DNA of 64,000 nt, taken from contig NZ_CP042382.1 of assembly GCF_007954585.1 (NCBI RefSeq), forward strand, positions 3,534,001 through 3,598,000. The letters are read 5' to 3'. Source of the stretch: Pistricoccus aurantiacus (lineage in GTDB: Bacteria; Pseudomonadota; Gammaproteobacteria; Pseudomonadales; Halomonadaceae). The stretch's first letter is position 1. Each line of letters starts with the position of its first letter. Below are positions 51,272-60,054 of this stretch, piece after piece. Both the position numbers and the translations under genes were made by a program. Under the pieces are notes generated by a model that saw nothing but the letters and a program-made list of their open reading frames with translations, made no database searches and was not told where the DNA came from.

Positions 51272-52273
51272 TCAAGGCACCAGCACCGCCGCGCCGCTCA
51301 GCCGCCCTTCCCGCAGGTCCGCCAGCGCCTGGTTGGCATCCGCAAGCGGGTAGCGCCGGGTATGGGTGCGCACCCCGGCTCGGGGCGCCAGGGCCATGAA
51401 GTCGTGGCCGTCCGCCCGGGTCAGGTTGGCCACGGAGCGCAGCACCCGTTCCTCCCACAGCAGGCGATAGGGAAACGCCGGGATATCGCTCATGTGAATG
51501 CCGCCGCAGACCACCGTGCCGCCGGGGCGCACGGCTTTCAGGGCGGCGGGCACCAGTTCGCCCACCGGGGCGAAAATGATGGCGGCGTCGAGGCGCTGCG
51601 GGGGCAGCTGATCAGAATCCCCGGCCCAGACCGCGCCGAGCTTGTAGGCGAATTCCTTGGCCTGCTCATCCCCGGGCCGGGTGAAGGCGTACACCGACTG
51701 CTCCTCGTGGATCGCCACCTGGGCAAGGATATGCGCCGCCGCACCGAAGCCGTAGATGCCCAGATGCTCGACGCCCTCGCCGATCATCGACCAGGCGCGA
51801 TGGCCGATAAGGCCGGCGCAGAGCAGCGGCGCGGCTGCGACATCCTCGAAGCTCTCGTCGACGGGGAAACAGAACCGTGCATCCGCTAGGCTGTACTCCG
51901 CGTAGCCGCCGTCCAGGGTATAGCCGGTGAAACGCGCCTGGACACAGAGATTTTCCTGTCCATGACGACAGTAACGGCAGGTGCCACAGGTCCAGCCCAG
52001 CCAAGGCACCCCGACCCGATCGTCAGGCTCGAAGCCATCCACGCCCTCCCCCAGGGCGTCGATCCGCCCGACGATCTCATGGCCCGGCACCAGGGGCAGC
52101 CTGGGTTCCGGCAGTTCGCCGTCCACCACATGTAGGTCCGTACGACATACCCCGCAGGCCTGCACCTTCAGGCGCACCTGACCAGGCCCCGGGATCGGGC
52201 GCGGCAGTTCGCGCATTTCCAAGGGCGCACCGGGCACCGGCAAGACCATGGCGCGCATCTTGATCTGGCTCAT
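51272..52273 (-). CDS. Zinc-dependent alcohol dehydrogenase, second MDR copy (AdhP-like)
   Basis: The 333-residue protein has catalytic zinc ligands Cys43, His65 and Glu66 (GHEIVG) and structural zinc cysteines 96, 99, 102 and 110. The coenzyme motif is GIYGFGAAAHI. It resembles zinc-binding alcohol dehydrogenases often found near stress genes. The start at 52273 follows GGAGG by 7 bases; the frame extends further upstream with no support. It is divergent from the V-ATPase operon. Confidence 0.9.
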   Translation of the reverse strand: MSQIKMRAMVLPVPGAPLEMRELPRPIPGPGQVRLKVQACGVCRTDLHVVDGELPEPRLPLVPGHEIVGRIDALGEGVDGFEPDDRVGVPWLGWTCGTCRYCRHGQENLCVQARFTGYTLDGGYAEYSLADARFCFPVDESFEDVAAAPLLCAGLIGHRAWSMIGEGVEHLGIYGFGAAAHILAQVAIHEEQSVYAFTRPGDEQAKEFAYKLGAVWAGDSDQLPPQRLDAAIIFAPVGELVPAALKAVRPGGTVVCGGIHMSDIPAFPYRLLWEERVLRSVANLTRADGHDFMALAPRAGVRTHTRRYPLADANQALADLREGRLSGAAVLVP

Positions 52274-52311
52274 GACAACCTCCGTCTTTCGTTGACACCC
52301 TGGTAATACGA

Positions 52312-52362
52312 AGGGCATGCTCATTAGAAGAATAGTAAAAAGCGTGCGAAACAGCATGCCCT
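52312..52362. promoter_or_regulatory. Ten-base inverted repeat with a 31-base spacer
   Basis: AGGGCATGCT and AGCATGCCCT match exactly in inverted orientation. Centres are about four helical turns apart, suiting two half-sites or a looped operator between the dehydrogenase and V-ATPase genes. Confidence 0.4.
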
Positions 52363-52448
52363 ACCCTCGACGAATTTCGCGTTGTCCTCGGCAGCGCCGT
52401 CGGAGTCGTGCCGAGACAACGCCCTATTGATTGGAGCTATTGGCCGGC

Positions 52449-53831
52449 ATGTCGCAACCTTTAAGTCACTATCGCAATATCCTCAGCATCGTCGGCGGCA
52501 TCGTGCGGGTGCGGGTACCCAGCGGCGATGGCCAACCGACGCCGGCACGCTTTCGCGACATAGCCAGCCTGCGCAAGGCGAACGGCGAGACAGTGCTCGC
52601 CCAGGTCATTCGTATCGATGACGACGTGGTCTCGCTGCAGGTCTTCGGCGGCACCGCCGGGCTGACCACTCGGGCGTCGGTTCGCTTTCTCGGCCATCCC
52701 ATGCAGGTCACCTGCTCCCAGAACGTACTGGGGCGCGCCTTCAACAGCCTCGGCGAACCCATGGACCGTGGCCCGGCGCTCACCGAGGATCGCCGGGTGG
52801 ATATCGGCGGGCCCTCGGTGAATCCCATGCGCCGGGTGATGCCGAGTCGCATGATTCGCACCGACGTGCCGATGATCGATGTCTTCAACACTCTGGTGGA
52901 GAGCCAGAAGATTCCTATCTTCTCCGTGGCCGGCGAGCCCTACAACGCTTTGCTTGCACGTATCGCCATCCACGCGGACGCAGACGTGGTGGTGTTCGGC
53001 GGCATGGGGTTGATCTTCGACGACTACCACTACTTCCGTCAGCGTTTTCTCGACGCCGGGGTGTTCGCCCACACGGTGATGTTCGCCAACCTGGCCTCGG
53101 ACTCGGTGGTGGAACGCCTGCTGGTGCCGGACATGGCCCTGGCGGTGGCGGAGCGTTTCGCCGTGGAGGAAGGCAAGCGGGTACTGGTGCTGCTCACGGA
53201 CATGACCGCCTTCGCCGATGCCCTGAAGGAAGTGGGTATCAGCATGGAACGGGTGCCGTCGAACCGCGGCCACATGGGGGATCTCTACTCCCAGCTGGCG
53301 CGGCGCTACGAGAAGGCCTGCGACTTCCACGGCGCCGGCTCGGTGACGGTGCTCACCGTCACCACCATGCCCGGGGACGACATCACCCATCCGGTACCGG
53401 ACAACACCGGTTATATCACCGAGGGCCAGTTCTATCTGCGCAACGGCCAGATCGATCCTTTTGGTTCACTCTCCCGGCTCAAGCAGCGTGTGATCGGCAA
53501 GAGCACCCGGGAGGATCACGGCGCGCTGATGAACACCATGATTCGACTGTATGCCGGCGCCCGGGACGCCCAGCAGAAACGCGCCATGGCCTTCGAGCTC
53601 TCTAAATTCGACGAGAAGCTGCTGCGCTTCGGCGACCTGTTTGAGACCCGCTTCATGGATGTCTCGGTTTCCCTGTCCCTGGAGCGCGCCCTGGATCTGG
53701 CCTGGGAGACCCTGGCGGAATGCTTCGAGCCCCAGGAACTGGTCATGCGCCAACAGCTGATCGACAAGTATTTTCCCGGCAAGAAACGACAGCGCGACGA
53801 GGAAGACTCAACACACGATCTAGCGAGCTAG
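52449..53831 (+). CDS. V/A-type ATPase subunit B
   Basis: The 460-residue protein is the non-catalytic nucleotide-binding subunit of V/A-type ATPases: VGGIVRVRVPS at the start, NPMRRVMPSRMIRTDVPMID, SVAGEPYNALLARIAIHAD in place of a catalytic P-loop, and PDMALAVAERFAVEE. It alternates with subunit A in the head. The ATG at 52449 is preferred over a TTG at 52431 that follows nothing like a ribosome site. It is the first gene of the operon B-D-I-K-E-DUF2764-A, an order different from the usual one where A precedes B. Confidence 0.93.
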   Translation: MSQPLSHYRNILSIVGGIVRVRVPSGDGQPTPARFRDIASLRKANGETVLAQVIRIDDDVVSLQVFGGTAGLTTRASVRFLGHPMQVTCSQNVLGRAFNSLGEPMDRGPALTEDRRVDIGGPSVNPMRRVMPSRMIRTDVPMIDVFNTLVESQKIPIFSVAGEPYNALLARIAIHADADVVVFGGMGLIFDDYHYFRQRFLDAGVFAHTVMFANLASDSVVERLLVPDMALAVAERFAVEEGKRVLVLLTDMTAFADALKEVGISMERVPSNRGHMGDLYSQLARRYEKACDFHGAGSVTVLTVTTMPGDDITHPVPDNTGYITEGQFYLRNGQIDPFGSLSRLKQRVIGKSTREDHGALMNTMIRLYAGARDAQQKRAMAFELSKFDEKLLRFGDLFETRFMDVSVSLSLERALDLAWETLAECFEPQELVMRQQLIDKYFPGKKRQRDEEDSTHDLAS

Positions 53832-53850
53832 ATCGTCATAAGGATACAAA

Positions 53851-54456
53851 GTGGCAAGACTCTCGCTAAACAAGACCGCCCTGCACCGGGAACAGTCTCG
53901 GCTCCAGCAGTTTCAGCGGCTGCTGCCATCCCTGGATCTCAAGCGCCGTCAGCTGATCGCCGAGCGACTGCGCGCCCGGGAAACGCTGCAGGAAAGCGAG
54001 ACCGAACGGGACACCTTGGTGGCCAGAGTGCGCGAGCAGCTATCCATGGCCGGTGACGATACGCTGAAGATCGAGAACCTGGCCCGGGTGACGGCTGTCC
54101 GGCTGCGCGAGCACAACCTGCTCGGTGTGCATCTGCCGACCCTCGAGGAGATCGATATCGAACTCGCCGACTACCCGGCGTTGACCACCCCCCACTGGCT
54201 GGATCCCTATCAGAAAGCCCTTCGGGAAGCCCTGGCGCTGACGGTACGCCTGCAGGTAGAGCGGGAGCGGCTGCGGCGTCTGGAGCGGGCGGTCAAGCGG
54301 GTCACACAGCGGGTCAACCTGTTCGACAAGGTGTTGATTCCTCGCACCCAGGAGAACATTCGTCGCATCCGGATCCATCTCGCCGACGGCGAGCGCTCCG
54401 CAGTGGTGCGGGCCAAGCTCGCCAAGCGCAAGCAGGCTCAGGGAGCGCACTCGTGA
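53851..54456 (+). CDS. V/A-type ATPase subunit D (central stalk)
   Basis: The 201-residue protein has a GTG start at 53851 with AAGGA 6 bases upstream. It is almost all coiled coil, with conserved N-terminal LSLNKTALHREQSRLQQF and C-terminal RVNLFDKVLIPRTQENIRRIR typical of subunit D, the rotating shaft. The stop overlaps the next gene by 4 bases. No subunit F gene, its usual partner, is found in the operon. Confidence 0.88.
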   Translation: MARLSLNKTALHREQSRLQQFQRLLPSLDLKRRQLIAERLRARETLQESETERDTLVARVREQLSMAGDDTLKIENLARVTAVRLREHNLLGVHLPTLEEIDIELADYPALTTPHWLDPYQKALREALALTVRLQVERERLRRLERAVKRVTQRVNLFDKVLIPRTQENIRRIRIHLADGERSAVVRAKLAKRKQAQGAHS

Positions 54457-56234
54457 GTATCGTGCCCCTTCGCCGAGCGACCCTGGTCGGCAGCCACGTC
54501 GACAAGTCGACCACCCTGAGCGACCTGCAGCGCCTGGGCGTCATACACCTGATCGATCTGGGGGCAGGGAAGCAGGGCACGCCCCTCGGCTCGACATCCA
54601 GCGATACTCGCAAGGCGCTGGCCTATCTTCTCGACTGTCCGGTAAAGCGCCATCAGGTGGCGAGCGATCCTGATTTCGATCATCAGGCCATCGTCAAGCG
54701 CGCCCTGGAGAATCAGCGCCGGATGCGGGATCTTGAGGACAGCATCGATTTCACCCGGCGGCGTCTCAAGGATCTCGAGCCTTGGGGAGATTTTGATTTT
54801 CCACCTCTGGAAAGCCTCGCCGGGCATCGCCTGTGGTTCTACGAGGTGCCTCACTACAAGGCGCGTCAGCTCATGGAAGTCGATCTGCCCTGGCAGGAGG
54901 TGCATCGCGACAACCGCAACCGCTATATCGCGGTGATCAGCCTGGAGGAACCCGCGCCGGATGCTCTGCCGGTACCGCGCACCCATACCGGCAGCGTGCC
55001 GCGCCGGCAGCTGCGGGAGGAACTGCAGCGTCTGGTGGTGCGTCTCGATGAATGTACTGCCGAGCGGGAAGCGCTGACCCGCTGGATCCATCTGCTGCAC
55101 CGTCACCAAGCCCAGGCGGACGACGCGGCGAGCCTGAAGCAGGCGCAGCATCTTACTCGAGACGATGATGCGATCTTCGCCGTGCAGGGCTGGGCACCAG
55201 AGGCGGCGATCAAGGACATTCAACGTCTCGCTGAAGAAAAGGGGCTCGCCCTGCTCGTTGAGCCGGTGGGCCCCGAGGATCAGCCTCCCACCCTGCTCGA
55301 CAACGACGAGCGTACCGCCGGCGGCGCGGAGATAGTACATTTCTACCAGATGCCCGGCTATCGCAACTGGGATCCCTCCCGAGTGATCTTTTTCTCTTTT
55401 GCAGTGTTCTTCGCGATGATCCTCGCGGATGCGGGCTACGGGCTGCTTATGCTCGGCGCGGTCCTGTTCTTTTCAAAACGACTCAAGCAGAGCCGCGCCG
55501 GGACACGAGTACGCACCCTGGGGTTCGTTCTGGTGGGTTTCACCCTGGCCTATGGCGTACTCGCCGGCAGCTATTTCGGCTGGAGTCCGCCGCCGGAAAA
55601 CTGGCTGTCCCGCTTGAAACTCCTCGACATCAACGACTTCGGTCAGATGATGCAGCTGGCGATCGGCATCGGCCTGGCGCACCTGGTCATCGCCAACGCC
55701 ACCGTGGCCTGGCACCACAGGGGGCATAGCGTCATGCTGGCGCCGCTGGGCTGGATTGTCGCGCTGGTGGCGGGCGTATTGCTCTATTACGGCATACCCG
55801 GCGGCGGAATCCCGCTTGCCTTGGGACTGATTGCCGTCTTCGTCTTCACCGATACTCGTCCGATACGCGAGCCGCTGGACCTGCTCAAGCGGGTCGGCGG
55901 CGGTCTCTATGCCTTGACCGACGTGACCCGGGCCTTCGGCGACGTACTGAGCTATCTGCGTCTGTTCGCACTGGGACTCGCCAGCGCATCCCTGGCAGTC
56001 ACCTTCAACCAGCTCGCCGCGGATGCGGCGGCGGCCTATCCCGGTCTCGGCATCCTGTTCTATGGCCTGATCCTGATCGTCGGCCACGCGCTGAATTTCG
56101 TGCTGGCGGTGGTCAGCGGCGTGGTGCACGGGCTGCGGCTCAATCTCATCGAGTTCTATCACTGGGGCATCTCGGACGAGGGATATCCCTTCAGGGCATT
56201 TGCGAAAACGGAGACCACACCATGGAGCAACTGA
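54453..56234 (+). CDS. V/A-type ATPase subunit I (a-type stator)
   Basis: The 593-residue protein has a GTG start overlapping the D stop. The first 300 residues are a cytosolic coiled-coil region and the rest has about seven helices (VIFFSFAVFFAMILADAGYG begins the first). The last helices contain FGDVLSYLRLFALGLASASL with the arginine essential for ion passage. The end overlaps subunit K by 13 bases. Confidence 0.92.
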   Translation: MSIVPLRRATLVGSHVDKSTTLSDLQRLGVIHLIDLGAGKQGTPLGSTSSDTRKALAYLLDCPVKRHQVASDPDFDHQAIVKRALENQRRMRDLEDSIDFTRRRLKDLEPWGDFDFPPLESLAGHRLWFYEVPHYKARQLMEVDLPWQEVHRDNRNRYIAVISLEEPAPDALPVPRTHTGSVPRRQLREELQRLVVRLDECTAEREALTRWIHLLHRHQAQADDAASLKQAQHLTRDDDAIFAVQGWAPEAAIKDIQRLAEEKGLALLVEPVGPEDQPPTLLDNDERTAGGAEIVHFYQMPGYRNWDPSRVIFFSFAVFFAMILADAGYGLLMLGAVLFFSKRLKQSRAGTRVRTLGFVLVGFTLAYGVLAGSYFGWSPPPENWLSRLKLLDINDFGQMMQLAIGIGLAHLVIANATVAWHHRGHSVMLAPLGWIVALVAGVLLYYGIPGGGIPLALGLIAVFVFTDTRPIREPLDLLKRVGGGLYALTDVTRAFGDVLSYLRLFALGLASASLAVTFNQLAADAAAAYPGLGILFYGLILIVGHALNFVLAVVSGVVHGLRLNLIEFYHWGISDEGYPFRAFAKTETTPWSN

Positions 56235-56671
56235 TCATCGCAATGGGTTGGGCGGGCCTTTATGGCCCCATGGCCCTGGGGGCCATCGGCAGCATCATCG
56301 GCTGCGCCATCGCCGGTCAGGCGGCCATCGGCGCCCTGCTCGAGACCGAATCCGGCCATGGCCGATTCATCGGGCTCTCGGCGATGCCTTCCTCCCAGAG
56401 CATCTACGGCATCGTGGTGATGTTCACCCTGCAGCGCCCGGTCACTGTCGCGACTTCGCCGGGACTGTTCTCCGTGGGCATTCTTGCGGGCGTAGCCCTG
56501 CTGTTGAGCGCGGTCTACCAGGGCAGTTGCTGCGCCTCGGCGATCAACAGCTCGAAGAGCAAGCCGGAGATCTTCGGCCTGTCCATCGCGCCGGCGGCCA
56601 TCGTCGAGGGCTTCGGGGTATTCGCCTTCATCTTCGCCCTGGTGATCGGCGGCAACATTCCGGTGCAATGA
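56222..56671 (+). CDS. V/A-type ATPase subunit K (rotor ring, sodium-type)
   Basis: The 149-residue protein is a double hairpin of four helices. Compared with NtpK of Enterococcus hirae, it has Ser58, Gln59 and Tyr62 in MPSSQSIYG, Gln100 in AVYQGS and Glu129 in AAIVEGFG. These positions match the Na+ ligands Thr64, Gln65, Tyr68, Gln110 and Glu139, with Ser for Thr. The Gln100-Glu129 distance of 29 equals that in NtpK. Sodium transport is therefore predicted. GGAG lies about 8 bases before the ATG. Confidence 0.92.
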   Translation: MEQLIIAMGWAGLYGPMALGAIGSIIGCAIAGQAAIGALLETESGHGRFIGLSAMPSSQSIYGIVVMFTLQRPVTVATSPGLFSVGILAGVALLLSAVYQGSCCASAINSSKSKPEIFGLSIAPAAIVEGFGVFAFIFALVIGGNIPVQ

Positions 56672-56687
56672 ATCCAAGGAGATCACC

Positions 56688-57377
56688 ATGAGTCAATCGG
56701 AATCCTTGCAGGGCGCCTCTTCCGGCGTCGAGGCGCTGCTCGAACGGCTACGCGGCGAAGGGGTCGAGCAGGGTCGCGAGGAAGCCCGGCGTATCGTCGC
56801 CGACGCGGAAACTCGCGCCACCTGGATGATCGAACAGGCTGAGCGGGATGCTCAGGCGCTACGAGAGCGGGCCCGGGAAGACGCCAGACACCTCGAGAGC
56901 TCCGCCAGGGAAGCGCTACGAGTCGCCGCTCGGGACAGCGTGCTGGAGATGCAGGCGACCCTGACCCATCGCTTTCGCGATCATCTGCGCTGGCTGGTGG
57001 GTGAGGCCATGACCCGAGAGGATCTGCTGCAGCGTCTGATCCTCGAGCTCGCTGCCCGAACCCGGAGCGATACGCCGCTGGACAAGGAAAAGGACGTGGA
57101 AGTGATGCTGCCCCGGGACGTGCTGGGGCTGGAGGAGTTGCGTCGTCGCCCGGAAGAACTCAAGGAAGGCACGCTTTCCTGGTTCGTGGCCGCCCAGGCC
57201 CGGGAGGTGCTGCGAGAAGGAGTGCGCTTCTCCGTCGGCGAGCAGGCTGGCGGCCTTCGTATCCGCCTGCACGAGAACGAGATGGAGCTCGATATCAGCG
57301 ATGAGGCGGTGGCGGAGCTTCTATTGGCACACCTGCAGCCGCGTTTTCGCGCCATGCTCGAAGGCATCGTCAAGTAG
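56688..57377 (+). CDS. V/A-type ATPase subunit E (peripheral stalk)
   Basis: The 229-residue protein starts with SVEALLERLRGEGVEQGREEAR-like coiled-coil sequence, long and charged, and ends in a compact domain (VRFSVGEQAGGLRIRLHEN, then DEAVAELLLAHLQPRF). This is the plan of subunit E. No separate subunit G/H gene is present. AAGGAG lies 7 bases before the ATG. It begins the second half of the operon. Confidence 0.88.
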   Translation: MSQSESLQGASSGVEALLERLRGEGVEQGREEARRIVADAETRATWMIEQAERDAQALRERAREDARHLESSAREALRVAARDSVLEMQATLTHRFRDHLRWLVGEAMTREDLLQRLILELAARTRSDTPLDKEKDVEVMLPRDVLGLEELRRRPEELKEGTLSWFVAAQAREVLREGVRFSVGEQAGGLRIRLHENEMELDISDEAVAELLLAHLQPRFRAMLEGIVK

Positions 57378-57379
57378 CC

Positions 57380-58093
57380 ATGTCACCAATAGGCATCTCA
57401 AAGCGCCACCAGTACGTCGACCTGCTAGCCAGCCTGCCGGCGCTGCCTGCCACGCCCTTCGGACGCGAGCCCCTGCCGATCTCGGCGATCCGCCTGGAGC
57501 ATCGCCTCGAAACCCTGAGCGACGCCCATCGCGAGAGTCTCGAGATGCTGGAAAGCTTGATCGACTGGCATCAGCTGGGCCTGGACCTCTCCGTCGACAG
57601 CTATATAAAGCGCTACCGGCAGGCAGCGCCCCGGCTGGCGGAACAGGGCGTTCTCGAGCTCGTCGAGACCAGGCTCGAACAGCGTACACTGGTGACGGCG
57701 CTGCGCCGGCGTCGCATGGGGGAACCTGCGCCGGCCCTGGACGAGCGCTGGGGATTCGGCTCGCACCTGGCGCACATCAGCGTCCACTGGCAGGAGCCGC
57801 TGTTTGGCGTGGGGCCTGTCTTTCCCTGGCTCGCCGAGGCCCGTGATCATCTTGAGCGCGACCGCCCCCGGGAACTGGAACGGCTGCTGCTGGAAGAGAA
57901 CTGGCGCCGACTGGCCTGGGCGCGTCGGTATGATCGTTTCGATTTTCGCGAGGTCGTCATCTACTGGCTGCGCTGGCGCCTGATCGCCGCCTGGCAGCGC
58001 TACAACGCCGAAGCGGCGGAGCGTCGACTGCAGGCGGACATCGAACGTGGACTCGGCGACTACGGAACGCTTTTTTCGGGAGAACGAAACTGA
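57380..58093 (+). CDS. DUF2764 V/A-type ATPase accessory protein
   Basis: The 237-residue protein has the DUF2764 pattern: a short N-terminal YVDLLASLPALPATPFGREP and a helical body with RYDRFDFREVVIYWLRW near the end. In chlamydial and Bacteroidetes-type operons DUF2764 lies between E and A, as it does here, and is thought to replace the stalk subunit C. It starts 2 bases after the E stop with no ribosome site, so it depends on E translation. It overlaps A by 1 base. Confidence 0.75.
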   Translation: MSPIGISKRHQYVDLLASLPALPATPFGREPLPISAIRLEHRLETLSDAHRESLEMLESLIDWHQLGLDLSVDSYIKRYRQAAPRLAEQGVLELVETRLEQRTLVTALRRRRMGEPAPALDERWGFGSHLAHISVHWQEPLFGVGPVFPWLAEARDHLERDRPRELERLLLEENWRRLAWARRYDRFDFREVVIYWLRWRLIAAWQRYNAEAAERRLQADIERGLGDYGTLFSGERN

Positions 58094-59958
58094 TGGATGC
58101 CACTATCAAACAGGACATCAAGCGCGACTGCCGGGTGGTCAGCGTTCAGGACGATATCGTGGTCATCGAGGCCACCGAACGCTCTCAGGGGCTGATGAAG
58201 AACGAGGTGGTCTATATTCGCCCCGCTCAGGGCAAGAAACACAGCGAGGAAGCTCACGACATCCGCCTCAAGGGCGAGGTGCTGCGGGTGCAGGGCAAGC
58301 GGGCGGACGTTCAGGTCTTCGAGGATACCGGCGGCATCAAGGTGGGCGATCCGGTGGAGCAGACCGGCGAGATGCTCTCGGTCACCCTCGGCCCCGGCCT
58401 GCTCGGGCAGATCTATGACGGCCTGCAGAATCCCCTGGAGCAGATCGCCCTGCGATCCGGCTTCTTCCTGCCTCGAGGACTGCATCTGGGCGCGCTGGAC
58501 AAGACCACCAAATGGTCCTTCTCTTCTCAGGTCCGCATGGGCGCCAAGCTGCGCGCCGGCGATACCCTGGGCACCGTGCAGGAAGGTCGCTTTACCCATC
58601 GCATCATGGTGCCTTTCGACGTCCGGGGAGAGCAGGAAGTCAGTTGGATTCAGGAAGGCAGCTTCAGCGTGGATGTGCCGATAGCGCGGTTGGTGGATGC
58701 GTCCGGTGCCGAGCGCCAGGTCACCTTGGCTCAGCGCTGGCCGGTGCGAACTCCGCTGCCGAAACGTTTATTGGACAGCTACGCCAGCGAACGGCTCTAT
58801 CCCAGTCGCCAGCTGGACACCACCATCCGGGTGATCGATACCTTCTTCCCCATCGCCACCGGCGGCACCGCCTGTATCCCGGGTCCCTTCGGCGCCGGCA
58901 AGACGGTGCTGCAGAACCTGATCGCCCGCCATTCCACCGTGGATATCGTGATCATCGTCGCCTGCGGCGAGCGGGCCGGCGAGGTGGTGGAAACCATTAC
59001 CGAGTTTCCGCAGCTCGACGACCCCACCACCGGCGGCTCGCTGATGGATCGTACCGTGATCATCTGCAACACCTCCTCGATGCCGGTGGCCGCTCGAGAA
59101 GCCTCCATCTATACCGGCATCACTCTCGGCGAATACTACCGCCAGATGGGGCTCGACGTGCTGATGATCGCCGACTCGACCTCCCGCTGGGCCCAGGCAA
59201 TGCGCGAGACCTCCGGGCGCATGGAGGAGATTCCCGGCGAGGAAGCCTATCCGGCCTACCTGGATTCGGCGGTGCGCAGCGTCTACGAACGTGCCGGGGT
59301 GATCCGCAACAACGCAGACGATGCCGGCAGCCTGACTCTGATCGGCACCGTCTCGCCCTCCGGAGGCAACTTCGAGGAGCCGGTGACCCAGGCGACCCTC
59401 AACACGGTCAAGGCGTTTCTCGGCCTTTCCTCCGAGCGCGCCTACAAGCGCTTCTATCCGGCGGTGGACCCGCTGCTCTCCTGGTCCCGCTACCGGGCGG
59501 AGCTCGAGCCCGCCATCGCCGAGCGGCTGGGCGACGAGTGGCCGGCCCGCATCGACGAGCTGCTGCAACTTTTGCACGATGGGGAGGACGTCAACCAGAT
59601 GATGCAGGTTACCGGCGACGAGGGTATCACCGTCGAGGACTTCCTCACCTACCACAAGGCCAGCTTTCTCGATCTGGTGTACCTGCAGCAGGATGCCTTC
59701 GACGCGGTGGACGGCAGCACCTCGCCCGAGCGCCAGCAGCGAAGTCTTGCGCTGATCTATCCGCTGGTGAACGCGGAGTACGCCTTCGATGACAAGGACG
59801 CCATTCGTGAGTATTTCACCGCGCTTTCCAGCGAGATGAAAAATATCAACTATGCGCCCTTGGATTCCAGCGAGTATCGTCGTCATTATCGGGAGATAGA
59901 AGATTTGGCTGGAAAAGCAGGGCTTGATCTGGCAGCCCTGCCGCAGGAGTCGAATTAG
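58093..59958 (+). CDS. V/A-type ATPase catalytic subunit A
   Basis: The 621-residue protein has a P-loop GPFGAGKT (264-271), the family insert between the beta-barrel and nucleotide domain, and PAYLDSAVRSVYERAGVI in the catalytic region. The order B-D-I-K-E-DUF2764-A ends with it. The start overlaps the preceding stop by 1 base (TGATG). The enzyme interconverts ATP with ion gradient; with the sodium-type K ring, it may pump sodium outwards. Confidence 0.94.
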   Translation: MDATIKQDIKRDCRVVSVQDDIVVIEATERSQGLMKNEVVYIRPAQGKKHSEEAHDIRLKGEVLRVQGKRADVQVFEDTGGIKVGDPVEQTGEMLSVTLGPGLLGQIYDGLQNPLEQIALRSGFFLPRGLHLGALDKTTKWSFSSQVRMGAKLRAGDTLGTVQEGRFTHRIMVPFDVRGEQEVSWIQEGSFSVDVPIARLVDASGAERQVTLAQRWPVRTPLPKRLLDSYASERLYPSRQLDTTIRVIDTFFPIATGGTACIPGPFGAGKTVLQNLIARHSTVDIVIIVACGERAGEVVETITEFPQLDDPTTGGSLMDRTVIICNTSSMPVAAREASIYTGITLGEYYRQMGLDVLMIADSTSRWAQAMRETSGRMEEIPGEEAYPAYLDSAVRSVYERAGVIRNNADDAGSLTLIGTVSPSGGNFEEPVTQATLNTVKAFLGLSSERAYKRFYPAVDPLLSWSRYRAELEPAIAERLGDEWPARIDELLQLLHDGEDVNQMMQVTGDEGITVEDFLTYHKASFLDLVYLQQDAFDAVDGSTSPERQQRSLALIYPLVNAEYAFDDKDAIREYFTALSSEMKNINYAPLDSSEYRRHYREIEDLAGKAGLDLAALPQESN

Positions 59959-60054
59959 CCTAGACCATCTGGCAATATGAGATCCAGGCACACAACAACA
60001 ATATCCGCTTATCCAGGCGATGACTGACCCAGGATTGCGTAACGAGGAGAATGA

